Below are positions 30,379 through 43,301 of a stretch of 64,000 bases of DNA, piece by piece (within the stretch, counting starts at the first letter, position 1; every line of letters begins with the position of its first letter). Made by a program: the position numbers and the translations under genes. This stretch comes from Arthrobotrys musiformis (lineage: Eukaryota > Ascomycota > Orbiliomycetes > Orbiliales > Orbiliaceae). The stretch lies in the NCBI GenBank assembly GCA_036971715.1, contig JAVHJL010000002.1:3256501-3320500 (forward strand), written 5' to 3'. Below the pieces are notes generated by a model that did no database searches, had not been told where the DNA came from, and saw only the letters and a list, made by a program, of their open reading frames with translations.

Positions 30379-32515
30379 CTACATTGCTTTCGTGATCCCA
30401 TTCCAAATAACATCGGGCCCCCCGGCGGCTCGTGGGTATGCCCATTTCTCCATCTGCTCAACTGGGTTTTCCACACCCTGGCCAAGTAGAGTCGCTAAGA
30501 GGCCAGCGACCATAGGGACAACTAAAGTGAATACCCAGGCTACATTAGTATTGCGTGTTGGATTTATTTCATTAACTTCAGCCTTCGAAAGCATTTCTGG
30601 CGCTTAAATGCAATGGGACAGGTGTAGTCTCGCGGCGCTGCTAGGACAGGTGCGTTTTTGTAGAGTGCATAACAAGGTCTACTAAGCATCCTGTCCCATG
30701 GACAATGGTACCAGAAATAGAATACCCAAATGGCAATTTAATCGTTGAGAGTGCCATAGCTATATATAAGCGGTCAATGGGGTAGCGAGATTGAGACTTA
30801 CCAAGAGAAGTACCCTGGACTGTCTCTTCGGTTGGTAGAACAGTTCGCAAATTGGTGCCAGGTCCGTAAAAGTTTACATAGTCTGCCGTTTGGAACGCAT
30901 TTAATCCGGTGCCAGTGTCGATACCCCCTACTACTATAAAATGTGGGTCGGACCTGACGCCTGCGCGGGCCTTCATAGCAGTTGGGAATCCGGACCCGGG
31001 AATTGGTACGTCCTAACTCAAGAAATATTTCTTTAGCTCCTACAAATCCACTGTTTACTTTCCAAGCTAAGTCCGAAATATTATTTACCGGGTCCTCGTT
31101 TCCCGCCGGTACAATGATATGACCATTATGCCCCGAAATAGCCTTGACTAGCTCTACGTAAAGGTTGATAAGAGCATTCGCAAATGATTCCGGATATAGT
31201 CTTAGTCGGTCATCGGAATGGGGGTAGACGACCACAAAGCCTAGCCACGAGTCCCCTCTCTTTTGGCGTTCCTCATACATATGATCATAAACTTTGAGAA
31301 GGGATTCTATTTCAATGAGAGTGTGGGCTACGTTACGGCCGGTCTGCAACTTTACAACTACTAAGCTTGCACTACTTGCGACACCCATTGTGTTTCCAAC
31401 AATTTGACCTGCAACAAGAGTACCATGGTGTCCTAGGGTGAGGTCACTACCTGCAAGGTAGTGTCCGTATGCCTGAGGATTTGAGGGTTCGTCATCGTCA
31501 CTCCTTTCATCGCTGGGAAGGGGGCCAGAGAATAGCCAGTCGACAGATGGGACGTCTATGTGGGCGAATTCCTATCGGAGCCATGTGAGCACATTTTGTT
31601 TATACTCTCGACCATAGTCGTTACAATAGTGCACTACATGTCATTCACTTACAGGGAGAGTGAAGTCGCAGCCGGAGTCAATAACGTAGGTGAGAACCCC
31701 GTCCCCCGCGTTTGGATACGAATAGTATGTCCCTTCCATTTCTTCAAGTGAAACACCTTCAGGCTGCGAGATCATCACTAATTCGGGGCGAGCCCAACTC
31801 TGAGCTAAGACCCCAGGATAAATCTCGTCGGATGAAGCTCGAGGCTCCAGGAGCTTCTCCGCCGTTAGGTTTCGTCGGGACTTTGAAGCGAAATTTTGGA
31901 TATCGGATCTCCTTCGAAGTGTAGGTGGTGGGGTTTCTGGGTGGAAAAAAGTGGATTCATCGTAGTCGTCACTTATGAAGGGCCCAAAAATGTGGATTTG
32001 AGGTCCGTGGTCACATTGTGCGGCTCTAATCTACAGTTTTATTAGCTGACGGAATTAAATATGGCTATATCTTTATAGATATAACAGAATTATATCATCG
32101 AACAGAGAGGTGGGCATGGCGTAAAGCTTACGATCTTCTTGTACTTTTGGACAATACCTTTAAGTTTATGGTACGCCTCTCGGCCCGGGGCACGGTCGAC
32201 AATAATAGCCCACGTCCCGAGATATCGGCTGGCAACGTCGTAGACGCTATAGTGTTTAGGGGGTAATGCCGCCGTTAAGAGTTCTTCGCGAAGATTTCTA
32301 AGGTTTATACTACCGTCTAAGGAATCAGACGGGCTCTCCCTCTCGTCTCGATACTTTTTAACAAGAATAACGTAGCAAATACGGGAAGCTTGCTCATGGG
32401 TCCCTATCTTTGGGAGAGGGCCTCGAAGATCCCCCGTTGTATCCTGGAGGGTCGGGGTGACCAGCTGCATGGATAGGAGGGAGACTAATCCCCAGATTTT
32501 CGAACATATTTTCAT
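30379..32515 (-). CDS. Subtilisin-like serine protease (S8), five exons
   Basis: I assemble five exons on the minus strand: 32132-32515, 31653-32030, 31089-31571, 30802-31012 and 30379-30521, giving about 532 aa. A signal peptide (MKICSKIWGLVSLLSMQLVTP) leads into a prodomain. The catalytic Asp is in TYVIDSG, the His in GHHGTLVAG, the oxyanion Asn in VPAGNED and the Ser in QGTSLVVPMVAG. The 76-nt intron at 31013-31088 joins GNEDP to DVPIPGSG and resolves a frame change. The last intron (280 nt, 30522-30801) is longer than the others, and a small exon within it cannot be excluded. All triad residues are present, so the enzyme is probably active. It is convergent with the methyltransferase. Confidence 0.85.
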
Positions 32516-35500
32516 TATATATCTTCCCGGTTCCGGTGGTGTGAATAGGGCGAGGCCTAGGTTTATAATATTGAATTTGTCTCGTGAACCAGACTGCCAC
32601 CACGCCCCGGTATCCGCTTAAGCTAGCACTCGCAACGGCGGGTTTTGAGTGTAAGGGTAATTAATTAAAGTGATAAAATGAGGTTTTGACTTGACTTATC
32701 TCCTGGCTGGATCTTTGGACCCATTTTTGATCTCATGGGGCTTTATATACGTCCGGCTATGGCGATAATATTGAATTCGGACTCGAACAAGTGGAGACAG
32801 GATTTTCCCAGTACATATTGTATTATATTGTGAGTAGAAGTCCGTTGCGAAGTCAAAGCATAACATTCCGCTCGGCGCCTAGACCCTCCCTATCAAACTT
32901 ATCGATAGGCTTTTGGCGCGCAACTATACGGCATTGTTTGAGCATATCATGATCGATATATCGCGTATCTGCACAGCCACACTAACCAATATGCTAGTAT
33001 GCGCATATGTTGCCCAACCAAATTTCCAACATTGACACCATGCTATGGCGTACGGTGCATGGCGGTGCATGCCGCTGTGGATCTGATATCGACGACAGCA
33101 AACTCGGCCGGTGCCTCGACGTAAAGGGATTGGTGGCTTCCGTTCCCCTCGAGGAGCTCCCCGTCCCCCCATCTGCGGCTAACCTTCAGTATTGATTTTT
33201 CTTTCCCATTTTTCTCCTTCATACATAACAAAATCGTTGATGTTCGGGTTTTTCCTATAATGATTATCCAACAGCATTAGGTAAAATAACATTATGTAAA
33301 AAGGAGCTTGGTTTTCCAGTCGTATGATACATGTACATGTATGTAGATACGTATTCTCTGTACATGTACTTTGGCCAAGCCTTGGGTATTGGAGGGGGTT
33401 GGTTGTATACATGCACGTATCGCTCGTATCTGGTACGTACAGCGATGCGCATAGTCTTCCACCCCAAAAGCCTCGTCTGTTAGACGTCTTGACGTTGGAG
33501 TGGTGCTGTTGTCGTGTTGATTTTAATGCCCGAACACTCTTTTGTTTCTATTTTGTCGCAATGCAAGGCATGTGCAAGCTTTAATTTAGAAGTTGGGGAT
33601 GTTTCCCTAGCTCGAACCGGTTTGGGGTACCTAGGCCATAGGTTAGTTCGAAGTTTTTGCTGCTAGGATTGAGACTATCTGGCGATAGATATCGCTGGGA
33701 TGGCGGTATTTGTTAGCCATGTCTTGCCCGCCAACACATATCTGCCGTTAAATTGCAACGTCAGCGGCCACAAGCTCCAATTGTCTCGAACTACATGTAC
33801 CTGGTACCAGCAATCGTCAGCTTATACATCCACGATCCCAACGGCTAAACTCGAGACTAACTAGAAGCAAGTGATATCATAAATTGACTTTAAGTGAGTA
33901 CCTACTATTTTCTTGAATAGATAGCCTACCCGAAACGCCCCTCCTTGATGCCGGTTCGGAAAAAGAGGACTTTCTTGATAACAATCTTCTGACACCATTG
34001 ATACTCACCCCACCAATCCCATGCCATGCCACCAGAAGGTCTCACAGATTTCTCGCAACCCTCCCCTCTAGCCGCTCGCGAGGAGGTGGGGTCATCCATG
34101 GCAAACCTGCACGCCAAGGCTACTAGACGGGATGGCTCGCATGAACCTGAAGTCACATGATCAGAGGTGTGGATGTATTTCCCCTCTTTCGAGGTAGCGA
34201 GGATGGGAAAAGAAGATAACCGTTGGTGATCGTTTAAAGAGAGCTAAGTGGCTAGGGCACCTTATCCCTCGTGGAGGATTATTCTGTGCTACGGTCTCCT
34301 GCTTCTGCCGGTCTTGAAGATTCTGGCCTTGCAGATGTCTTCATAACCCTGGGGAGGATCGAGTCTTCTCGCGCGGGAACAGCGGCCAAATCTCATGGGT
34401 AGCCGTCGGTTCGGGTGGGCCTGTGGTCCTTATTTCCACCTTGTGTCAGGAGGAAAAACAAGAATAGAAAAAAATCTTGGGCAGCCAACCATGATGCAAA
34501 GCTGCTATGATTGGGTGCTAATGGAAGTTTTTTCTGCTCCCAGCGATTCATTCAGCTTAGTTTGGTGGGCTCTTCAGTTCTTGGGCTCAAGTGAGACGGG
34601 GTTCGCTTGAAGGGCCAATCAAGCGGTGACAACTCATCGCTGCACCTACCCTTGACCCCCTCGACCACCCTCACCAAAATTCTCCTTCAACGACCTGCCC
34701 TGGTTCTCTAGGATCCCTACCAAAAATCATTGGCCTGGTTTCCTACCCCCGCCACTGACGCTGGCTGTGGTATTCCACCAGCGCATGCCAATATGGGAGG
34801 AAGCTCTTGCGAAACCACACAAGTACCCTCTGCTTTTCTATTGGGGAAAGATATGGCTGCAGCTGGACGGCCCTTGGTTTCGACTGTCTTTGTGTGCATT
34901 ATTGCAAAATCGTGCATGTCGTTGCAGTAACTTCTTCATGCAAGCTTTTTTCACATCTCACCAAAGTCACTACCCGGCTGCAGCCTGCTATTTAGTCCCA
35001 AAGCCGCTGTCGCAGTGAAGTCGTCGTCAGTCGTCGCGGAAGGAGAGAGCGCAAGAGGGACAGAGAGGGAAAGGCTACCTAATACTAACCTCGTCGAAAC
35101 TAGGAGCCCCTCGGAACTTTCAGGGCTGGGTTGACAGATTCGATTCGAGGCACGGCGAGGATCTTGAAATCCACGAAGAATATCTTTTAGCTATAACGGG
35201 CTCCGTCGCCTCCTCCTCTTTTCAGGACCTTTCACATTCTGCTGAGTTGTCCACGCTTCAAGTTTTTTACTATCCTGGTCTATCCTCAGATAGACGGACG
35301 CGAAAAGCAAAAGCTTTAAGGATTTTCTTCGAGCTTAACACCCCCAAAAATTTGCCCCAGTAACAACAAAACATTTTTATGCCCCGAACTACGACACGGT
35401 ATAAGAATTCTAATTTTTATTTCTTTTTGGACGAGAAGCTGCTTATACCAAAACTAGCTGAAGGGGAAAAGAAAGCGAAAGAAAGAAAGAATCCACAAGT

Positions 35501-36525
35501 TCTGCGAAAAAGGCAGTGGGAATCTTCTGATTTGCCCCACGGACAACTCACCGAGCCAATCCCGATTCTACACGAGATCTTGATATTTTGAAAGGGCTAC
35601 CACTTCCGTTTCGATTCTCGTAGTCGCATATTTTTTTCTCTCGGGGCCGCTCGACCGTATATAGCCAGCCAACGATATTGATTCCTTGAGATCTTACCCC
35701 CATATTTATCGTCGAATAGGATAATTACGGTCACGACCTCCAAAAAGGCTGAAGACGCTCCTCTGACCAACAAGAAGAGCAGGAACTTTTCTGTAGGCCA
35801 GGGTCTAGCTCCGAACATAATTGAAGAGAAAAAAAATAGCATCCCGAGAAAAGGCAGGCCATCGTCATCCCGAAAATCTCTTTTACAAAAAAGAAATACA
35901 AAAGCCTCAAACAGAAGAGAATCGATTTCGTACGTTGGCGATTCCGTTTCATTGGGTCCCCTCTTTCCGTTTACCCCAGAGGCGGGTTTTCTCCAGTTTC
36001 TCGAAACCAAGAAAACTCCATCTAGCTAAGGCACATACGTATACGCCTTTTTTCATTTGCCTCGCAGATTTTTCCTAGTCGCAATTCGATGCTGTTTCCC
36101 GCATTTGAACTATAGGGCTTCATCGATATTATATCGCCCTGCGCTTCTTGCGCCAAAATTACGAAAGCTGAGCACCGAATTTTTATTCTTTGCCAGATTC
36201 GGTATATTTTGATATTTTGGCGGCTGTTACAAGAAATCAAGCGTGTTGAAAAGTAGTTAGCGGGGAGAAACCGTTGGCTTATTAAAACATCGTTTTATAG
36301 TTCTATTTACGGGGTATTCCAACCCCCCGAGAAGAAGCTATCGTGATATCGAATTAATTCGACAAGATCGCCATACTGGATAATTCAAAGAAATCATCAC
36401 GGACAGGTGGGCCGGATCCTATCCGTCAGAAACCCGATGGATCGATGAAAACGATATCGACTACATTGACATCTCCTCCCTTGTCATCTCGTAAGTCCAC
36501 AACCCCGTGATGACTACCTAGTGCT

Positions 36526-36564
36526 TGCTGCTGCTGCTGCTGCTTGATGCTTGATGCTTGATGC
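36526..36564. repeat. TGC microsatellite and TTGATGC x3
   Basis: A TGC trinucleotide run (about 36526-36543) is directly followed by three TTGATGC units (36544-36564) in the region upstream of the RasGAP-like gene. Confidence 0.7.
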
Positions 36565-37030
36565 TGCATGATATCTCCTAGCTCTGCTTCTGCTTGCTCT
36601 TCTCTCTTCTCGCATCTCCTCCGTCTTTTTCTCCCTTGAGTGTCCCTCTTGTCGGTGGGGAAAAGCGAGATTACCTTTTCGAATGCATGCTGAGTGGCGA
36701 TTCGTTCGCTTTTTAATTTTTGAATTGGAAATCTTGATTTTTCTTTTCTTTTCTTTTCCGAATTTCATGCATGGTTTTTTCTTTCTTTCTTCATGCATGC
36801 TGGGGCCAGTCTTATATGTCACAGCACGAGGGCGCTATCTCTGACAGCGGAGTATTATTCTTTTTTCTTCTCTGCCTCGAAGGTGGAGCCGAGTCAGGAA
36901 TAGTCAGGAATAGCCAGCAGACTGCATGCTGCTTTGCTGGCCGAGGGACTTTCCTCACTGGCTAACCATTGCTGCATGATGTGTTGTCCACCCTCAACCG
37001 ACAGCACGCTGCAGACACCTCACATACTGA

Positions 37031-37072
37031 CATACATACACTTACATACATACATACAAGATACATACATAC
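37031..37072. repeat. CATA microsatellite
   Basis: Imperfect CATA/ACAT tetranucleotide repeats upstream of the RasGAP-like gene; similar smaller runs recur at about 37390-37415 and 37550-37590. Confidence 0.65.
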
Positions 37073-37895
37073 CTCTGACTAGTACGAGAGTATCTGGCTA
37101 TCGTCTGATCTTGTTTCCCTCTCCCCTTTCCATCTTCCTCTCCCATCCCACTCCTTTTCCTACTCTCGCACTTCTCCCGAACACGAATCCTGCCTCGTCT
37201 TGTGCTGTTTTTTCGATTTCCCTTTGATACCCGAACTATACTAGTCTTTGTGTCTATTGGGTTCTTGGGTGTGGGTGTGCCTGTTCGTTCACAATTGGAA
37301 CTTTGTCCAGCCTCGAGTCCGGCCTGGTTTGATATTATACTTGCAGGTCACCTGCCCGCCCGCCATTCCCTTTCCTCAGCATAGGTCCAGACATACACAC
37401 ATACATACCTACATTGGAATCCTCTTGTCTGGATTTTCCATATCATTTTGTTATTAGTCTGGGGGCATATTTTCCTGATCATATTTTACCTCTCTCGATC
37501 ACTCACCCGTCTTGATTATATTTTCCTTTATATTATTTTTATTTTAACACACATACATATACCCTTCTCATACATCAGACATACATATCACTTGCATTGC
37601 TTTTGTCCGGCCTTACTGCATTTTTCAAAAAGAAGGCTTCAATCAATGTGCTAACTAGCCGTTTTTGTTTCTCGGTCTTGACTTCTTGGAAGCAGGCCCT
37701 CGTTCGACATCTAATACAGCCCCCTCACCTCCTTCTACGACTTCTCAACCTTCTTCTCGAACTTCCTCCCCTTCCTCTTCCTCTCGTCTGCGACGTTCAT
37801 CATCTGCTACCTCTTTATCTGTGAACGCCCCTAGCCCAGTCCCGTCTGTGAAGCCAGTTGACCATCACCATCCAGTATCGCAACCAACCGCCAAG

Positions 37896-40800
37896 ATGGG
37901 TGTTGCACAGGATGAGTATAGCCACAAGCCAGAGGCAAAGTCCAGAGCAAAGTCTCGCACAAGACTAGCAAGGTCTAAGTCGAGAAGCGCTCTCGCCCGC
38001 CATAATACTGGAAACAGCGAACCTAAGGAGACCAAATTATCGCGGCACCAAACTGGTAATAGTGAGCCAAAGGAAAGCCGGATACGAAAACATGATACTG
38101 GTAATAGCGACAGCAAGTTGCAACTACAGAAGCAGAACACTGGTGGAAGCGACAGCCAAACAGCAATCATTGCCCGTGCGGCGACATATACAAAACCATT
38201 GATTAGTTCAGCGACATACCATCTCCCACCGCCACCATCGGGGACCTTTGGAGGCAATACTACTTCGCTGGCGGAGCTTGCTCACCTTGTTAGGCTTCAG
38301 TCTTACCAACAACTTAAACACACACAGTCTAGGATACGGCTGCATCGCCAATTAATATCAACTGGAATTTCAGCGCGACTGGAAAGATGCGGCGCCTTAG
38401 CTAGGACCCATATGGTTGATTACTTTAAGGACGACAAAAAGAGAGAGTTTGCCGTGTTATACAATGCCGTTCACGACCTCAAAGACTCCTGTGAGAGACT
38501 GGCCATGCTTCAACCCGAACTGGATGTTCCCAAAATTTCTTATGGAGATTCCGAGTCGGAGCGCCCTAAATCTTTACATACTTTCCTCCAAGATATTCCT
38601 CAACAAACAAGGGACACGATCCTCCTCTTCATCTCCACATTGCGATCCAATCCAAAGTTTCTCGCGGATAGGCTGTGCAAGCTCTCCCCTAGTGATCTAG
38701 ACACAATCGCAAAATCGAATCAAATCACACAAACACAGGAATCCGTGCTTCCCACAAACAGGAAAAATGTTACTCCTAACCCGATAGCTCCGATACCTAC
38801 TCTAGCTGTTGATAAGCTATTGGCCTTCCATAGACTCGACCCACTCCACACCCTCATTCACACTATCTTTGCAAACTCCAGCGGACCGGATTCCGAGGAG
38901 GATCGCCGACGAACCGATGTTTGGTCGACTGTTTGTGCTCGTCTTCTAAATGAGAAGCGAGGTGAAAAGTTCTTGTATGCCGTTATGGACTCATGGTCTT
39001 CCATGAGAGAATGGCCAGCCAGGAACAACATTGAGGTCTGCCTCATGAAGATGCTTCAAGATGGCGCTGCAGTGTTGCAACTAGACCGACAGGAGGATAC
39101 TTCCAACGACAAAGTCCGACAAGATCTTATCCGTAAGCAGGAAGAGGAATTTTATGTCAATGCAGCCAGGTCATTGTTCCAGACTTTGGATGACGAGCCA
39201 TGCGCTGGTGGTATTCCCGAGGGTATCCTGGAGCTTGGACATGCTATCCTGGAGAAGGTCGAGGATCCTAAGAGGAAGAAGCTGGCCGAGGTCTTCATTG
39301 TCGCCAAGTGGTTCTTCGGCAGATACCTCAACACTGCCATTCAATATCCTGAAGTATGTTTCGTCGCTCGCGTTTTAATTTTAAGCTTATGGTTGCTGAC
39401 GATAAAAATAGTATCATGGCATGATGGTGGGTCATTATATCAGTGAGTACGCTCGACAGGCAATTCTACGCCGGGTAATCCAGAGGATGTGCACCGACGT
39501 CTTCAGCATCTGCTTCGTTGAATTGTAAGTTTCTTTGACAATATATATATTCAAATCCGACGGAGTCAAAAATCTAATATAGTTGGAAATAGGAAATCGA
39601 GCCGTCCCATTGACCCCATTGTCCGCAACCATGTTGAAAATATCATGGCCCGATTCCGCAATCCTCGTCCGAAGGATAGCAACCCAATCCTCCTTCCAGT
39701 CAAGGCTGTCACCTCTCCCCGTGAAACCATTGAAGTTCAACCTTACCTTGTTCTGTGCCCGACCGATGTTGCCACCGTTTTCCACGCCCTCTTCCCGCAA
39801 GCTTCGCAGAGACCTGGTACCTCCTCATCTGAGAAGGACTTTGGCTCTAAGAAATTCAGCCGCTCGATCAACACTGGTCGCACAGCCATATCGCGCCCTC
39901 CAAGCATCTTCGAAAACACTAGTGCATCTTTCAAGAGCAGCTCCTCAATTACCAGCGATAGTGGATTCTCCACTATGAACGCCCCATTGCTTGAAAATCA
40001 GTATGGCAGCATGGATGAAAAATACACCAGTTCCATTGTTGGCTCTCCAAACTCATTCACCATTGCCCCCAACATCAAGTCCTCGCAAGCTTCTATCTAC
40101 TCAATTCAGTCCGCGACCTCGGAGCCAGATGATGAAGTTGAAACTTTCATGATGGATGTTAAGATGGCAATCACTGAGATGACCCGCAAACTTGGTCCAG
40201 AGGCTACCTCAGGAAGGACACATCCATGTGCCGAGAAGTGGGCTGTCTTGTTTGTCTCCGCTGATGGCAAGGCTCTCTCCCCTCGCATGAAGACTGACTG
40301 GGAAGATGAGGATGAGGATGATAGCGATAGCAGCAGCGACAATGATAGCGATGACGACTCTCCTGGCGAAGTGTCCAGGGACTATAATCAAGTCAAGCAA
40401 GCTATTATGAAGTTGATTGAGGAGTATGAAGTACCAGAGGATCTCATCGAAGAGGATGAGAACCAATCCAAGAAGTTTAGCAACAGAACATCGGTCGCAA
40501 CAAACCGGAAGCACGCCGCTCCTGTCGCCTCCACTGTTACTAGCTATATCCAAGATCAGAACCCCTACTACCAAGCCACCGGTGGCTTGAGCGCCCTTTT
40601 CAATGGTAGCCCCGATCGAGAACGCCAGCGACTTGACCTCCCACGCAACAGCAATGAACGTCTTAGACAATCTAGTAAGGAGGGCAACGCTGACGTCCTC
40701 TTGACCATGTTGTCCGCCGCCCAATCGCAATGTATGGCCCGTGGAGCCTATGTTGATGGTCAAATCTTCCATCGTGCTGTCACTATCCTTCTTCGCAAGC

Positions 40801-43301
40801 TGGAGCCTTCTCTCACTCGCAACGGCTTTGCCCCTCTTCTTCATATTCTCTCACGTGGCTTCCGTGTTTCCATCGAGAAGTCTGCAGCATGCATCGAGCA
40901 CCTTGAGGCTTGGTTTGTTTGGTTGACCATGGCGCAAGAGAGACACGACTCTGCGACCAATGAGATGCTTTCACTTACCAAAGCTCTTCGCGTGAAGATG
41001 TGGTATGTCACCGATGTCCGCAACTCCGCCGCCTATGATGATGCTCGCAATGTCGCCATGGCTCTCAAGAAGATGGCTATTCCACCAAAGACCAAGGATG
41101 GCCGCCCTATCTCTCAACAGCGTGCTAAGACTGGCCTCACTCACCGCATGTCAACTAGCAGCTTCTCTCTCCTTAAAGGGGATAGCTTGATTGATACTCT
41201 TGCCGCGTCCGCTGACAATGGTGGTCCAAATAAGCTTAGCGATGAGCAAGCTGAGATCACCAGTGCGTGGCTCAAGCGTTATTCCATCACAAATTTCTGC
41301 ACTGGTGAAGAAAGAATCCATCGTTTCTGCTGCGAGATTGACAAGTGTGTTAACAAGCTTGTGGGCAAGGAGATCCTCACCGGGCCTGTGCTTTGGTCTA
41401 GTGAGTTGTTCGCTAGAGATGAGAGAGAACTTGCCAATGTCCGTAAGAAGGGAGAGTTCCACCTTGCTGGTGTTGGAGGCCTAAATATGGCTATGGACGG
41501 TGTCGATGCTGATGGCGAAAAAGCGAATAAGCTTCGACCAAAAGCTAGCGCAAGCGATCTCTTTGGGCTTGGTATTGGACGCCCGAGATCTCAAAGCATC
41601 GTCAGCACCTTATCCGCTCTATCAACTACTCCAGGCAGCCGCCCACGAACCACTCGTGAGTCTTCCATGGACAAAAATGACCTGTTCAATACTCCAACCC
41701 CTCAGTTGTCTATGGAATCCACCCCCACATCTGCTTTCTGGAGTCCTTTTGGTGGTGTTACTCCATTGGCGGGATCCCCTCGTGGCAAGGCTAACACTGC
41801 CCTTCCAACTTTGAGCACCTCAAGGTCTATGGAAGGCGAGAATCAAGAGAAGAAGGCTTTCCTCTCCACTCTCAAGACTGCGCTTATTGGGCTGCTTTTG
41901 AGCGACCTCGGCCTCGATGTTTGGAGCCAAGGTAGCGAAACTGACAGCTGGTTTTCTGGTGGCCTCGCCGATGAGTGTATGCAGCGTCGTGAGGACCAAG
42001 AGCGCGCCCTCCAGGAGCGAAATGCATCCTCAAAGAGCCTGAACACCGTTGCCTCCAAGAAGTTGTTGAACCGCAAGAAGAGCAACAAGAGCTTGAAGAG
42101 ACCCGTTTCTCACGCTAATGGAATCTTGGAGGCTCTGGGACGAGGTGAGAAGGGTGAACTGGCTGCCCCTGTCGCTACCTATGAGACTGTCGGACATGAA
42201 CCCCACTCCGGTGAAGACAACTCCTCTAGCAGCGATGCTACTGCCCGGTCTGCTACTACAGCTACCGGCGCAACTTCGAGCAACAAGAAAGGGTCATACC
42301 AAAGCTTCCCATACGCTGTCGCCTTCCGCCGCCTTCTCACAAAGTTCTCCACACATCCAAATCCTTTCGACAAACTCAATGCCCTCTATGAACTCGAAAT
42401 CCTCATTGTCGCTTCTCTCACAACCACCACTGGCAAGACTTTTACTCGCCGTGGGACCTTCCCTAACACTCCATCTTCCGACTTTGAGCCCGTTGCTCGT
42501 GAGTTGAGCGCTCGTATGAGCAACCTCATGACCCAACCCGCCAATCTTGATGAAAGCCTCGCGCACGCAGACGAGCGTCGCCATGCTGGTCTTTCTGGCT
42601 CTCCATTCATGACACCAACTGGCTCCCGCACCCCAGTTGGAAACAATCTCCCCTCCACAGAAATCATTATTGAGGTCTGGCAAGAGCTCTTCCGCCAGGC
42701 TGATATCCGCCCACGCACTCTCTTCAGAGACCTTCAATTCGTTGCCTCATTCATCCCGGCCTACCAACTCGACCTCACTGTCCAAGGCAAAGCTTTCTGG
42801 GATATGGCCAACGCAGCTCTCCGCCTCAAGGTCGATGTTGTCAAGACAATGGTTGAGGTCGCCGATGAAGTTGTTGGCTACCACACCAAGAGACGCACCC
42901 CAGAGTCGGCCGCTGATCAACCAGCCCTTTCAAAGGAGAAGTTCGACAAGAACCCGGACCTTAAGGCCAATTCCCCACAGCCGCAAGGCACGGAATGGAT
43001 CGCCCGCTACTCCATGAAGGATGCTGCTAGCATGTGGTTGATCACTGCTAAAGAAGGAGATGCAACTGCTCAACGTGAGCTTGCTATCTTCTATCTTACT
43101 AATCCGGCATTGCTGCCGTTGGCTACTATGCCGATGAGCAAGACCAAGGATATCTTCCGCAACGACTCAATGGTCACCCGAGGAGTTGACCCCGAGAAGT
43201 GCGACCCATTACGGTTGTGCGTTTCTCATCACTGGATGGAGCTGTCGTCTCGTGAGGATGAGCTGGCCAAGAGATACCTCAGACAGCGAGACGAGTGGTA
43301 A
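37896..43301 (+). CDS. Large RasGAP-like regulatory protein, about 1,759 aa
   Basis: Three exons: 37896-39353, 39412-39524 and 39593-43301; junctions PE|YHG and VEL|KSS keep the frame. I start at ATG 37896 (AAGATGG, a good context), but the frame is open to 37665 without an ATG, so an upstream exon could add Ser/Pro-rich residues. A basic Ser-rich N-terminus with TGNSEPKE-type repeats is followed by a helical region whose FFGRYLNTAIQYPE..GMM..ISEYARQAIL segment resembles the FLRFINPAI and following helices of RasGAP domains. Middle parts carry acidic DEDEDDSDSSSDNDSDDD and many Ser/Thr-rich linkers; the end (WIARYSMKDAASMWLITAKEGD) resembles a Sel1-type helical repeat. Conserved across Pezizomycotina as a putative GTPase-activating protein. 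Substrate GTPase unknown. An arginine finger could not be placed with confidence. Confidence 0.8.

Larger units (their letters stand above)
32516..37895. other. Long spacer, 5.4 kb, with RasGAP leader region
   Basis: No supported gene. A minus-strand frame from 33571 to 33179 opens ATG CCT TGC but has a stop at codon 8 and no family motif. From about 36.4 kb the plus strand is pyrimidine-rich with short microsatellites, as expected of the promoter and leader of the downstream gene. The frame of that gene is open without an ATG from 37665 to 37895. Confidence 0.4.

Noticed and set aside
30798..31388. Subtilase as a frameshifted pseudogene
   Set aside because: The frame change is removed by a 76-nt GT-AG intron that joins GNEDP to DVPIPGSG and restores the conserved order.
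33179..33571. A twelfth minus-strand ATG CCT TGC (MPC) start at 33571
   Set aside because: The frame hits a TAG at codon 8. It is then open to 33179 but shows no family motif, so it is at best a decayed copy and I do not count it.
40209..42737. Several frames of 100-211 codons on the minus strand inside the RasGAP-like gene
   Set aside because: They mirror the codon pattern of the large exon and have no independent motifs.
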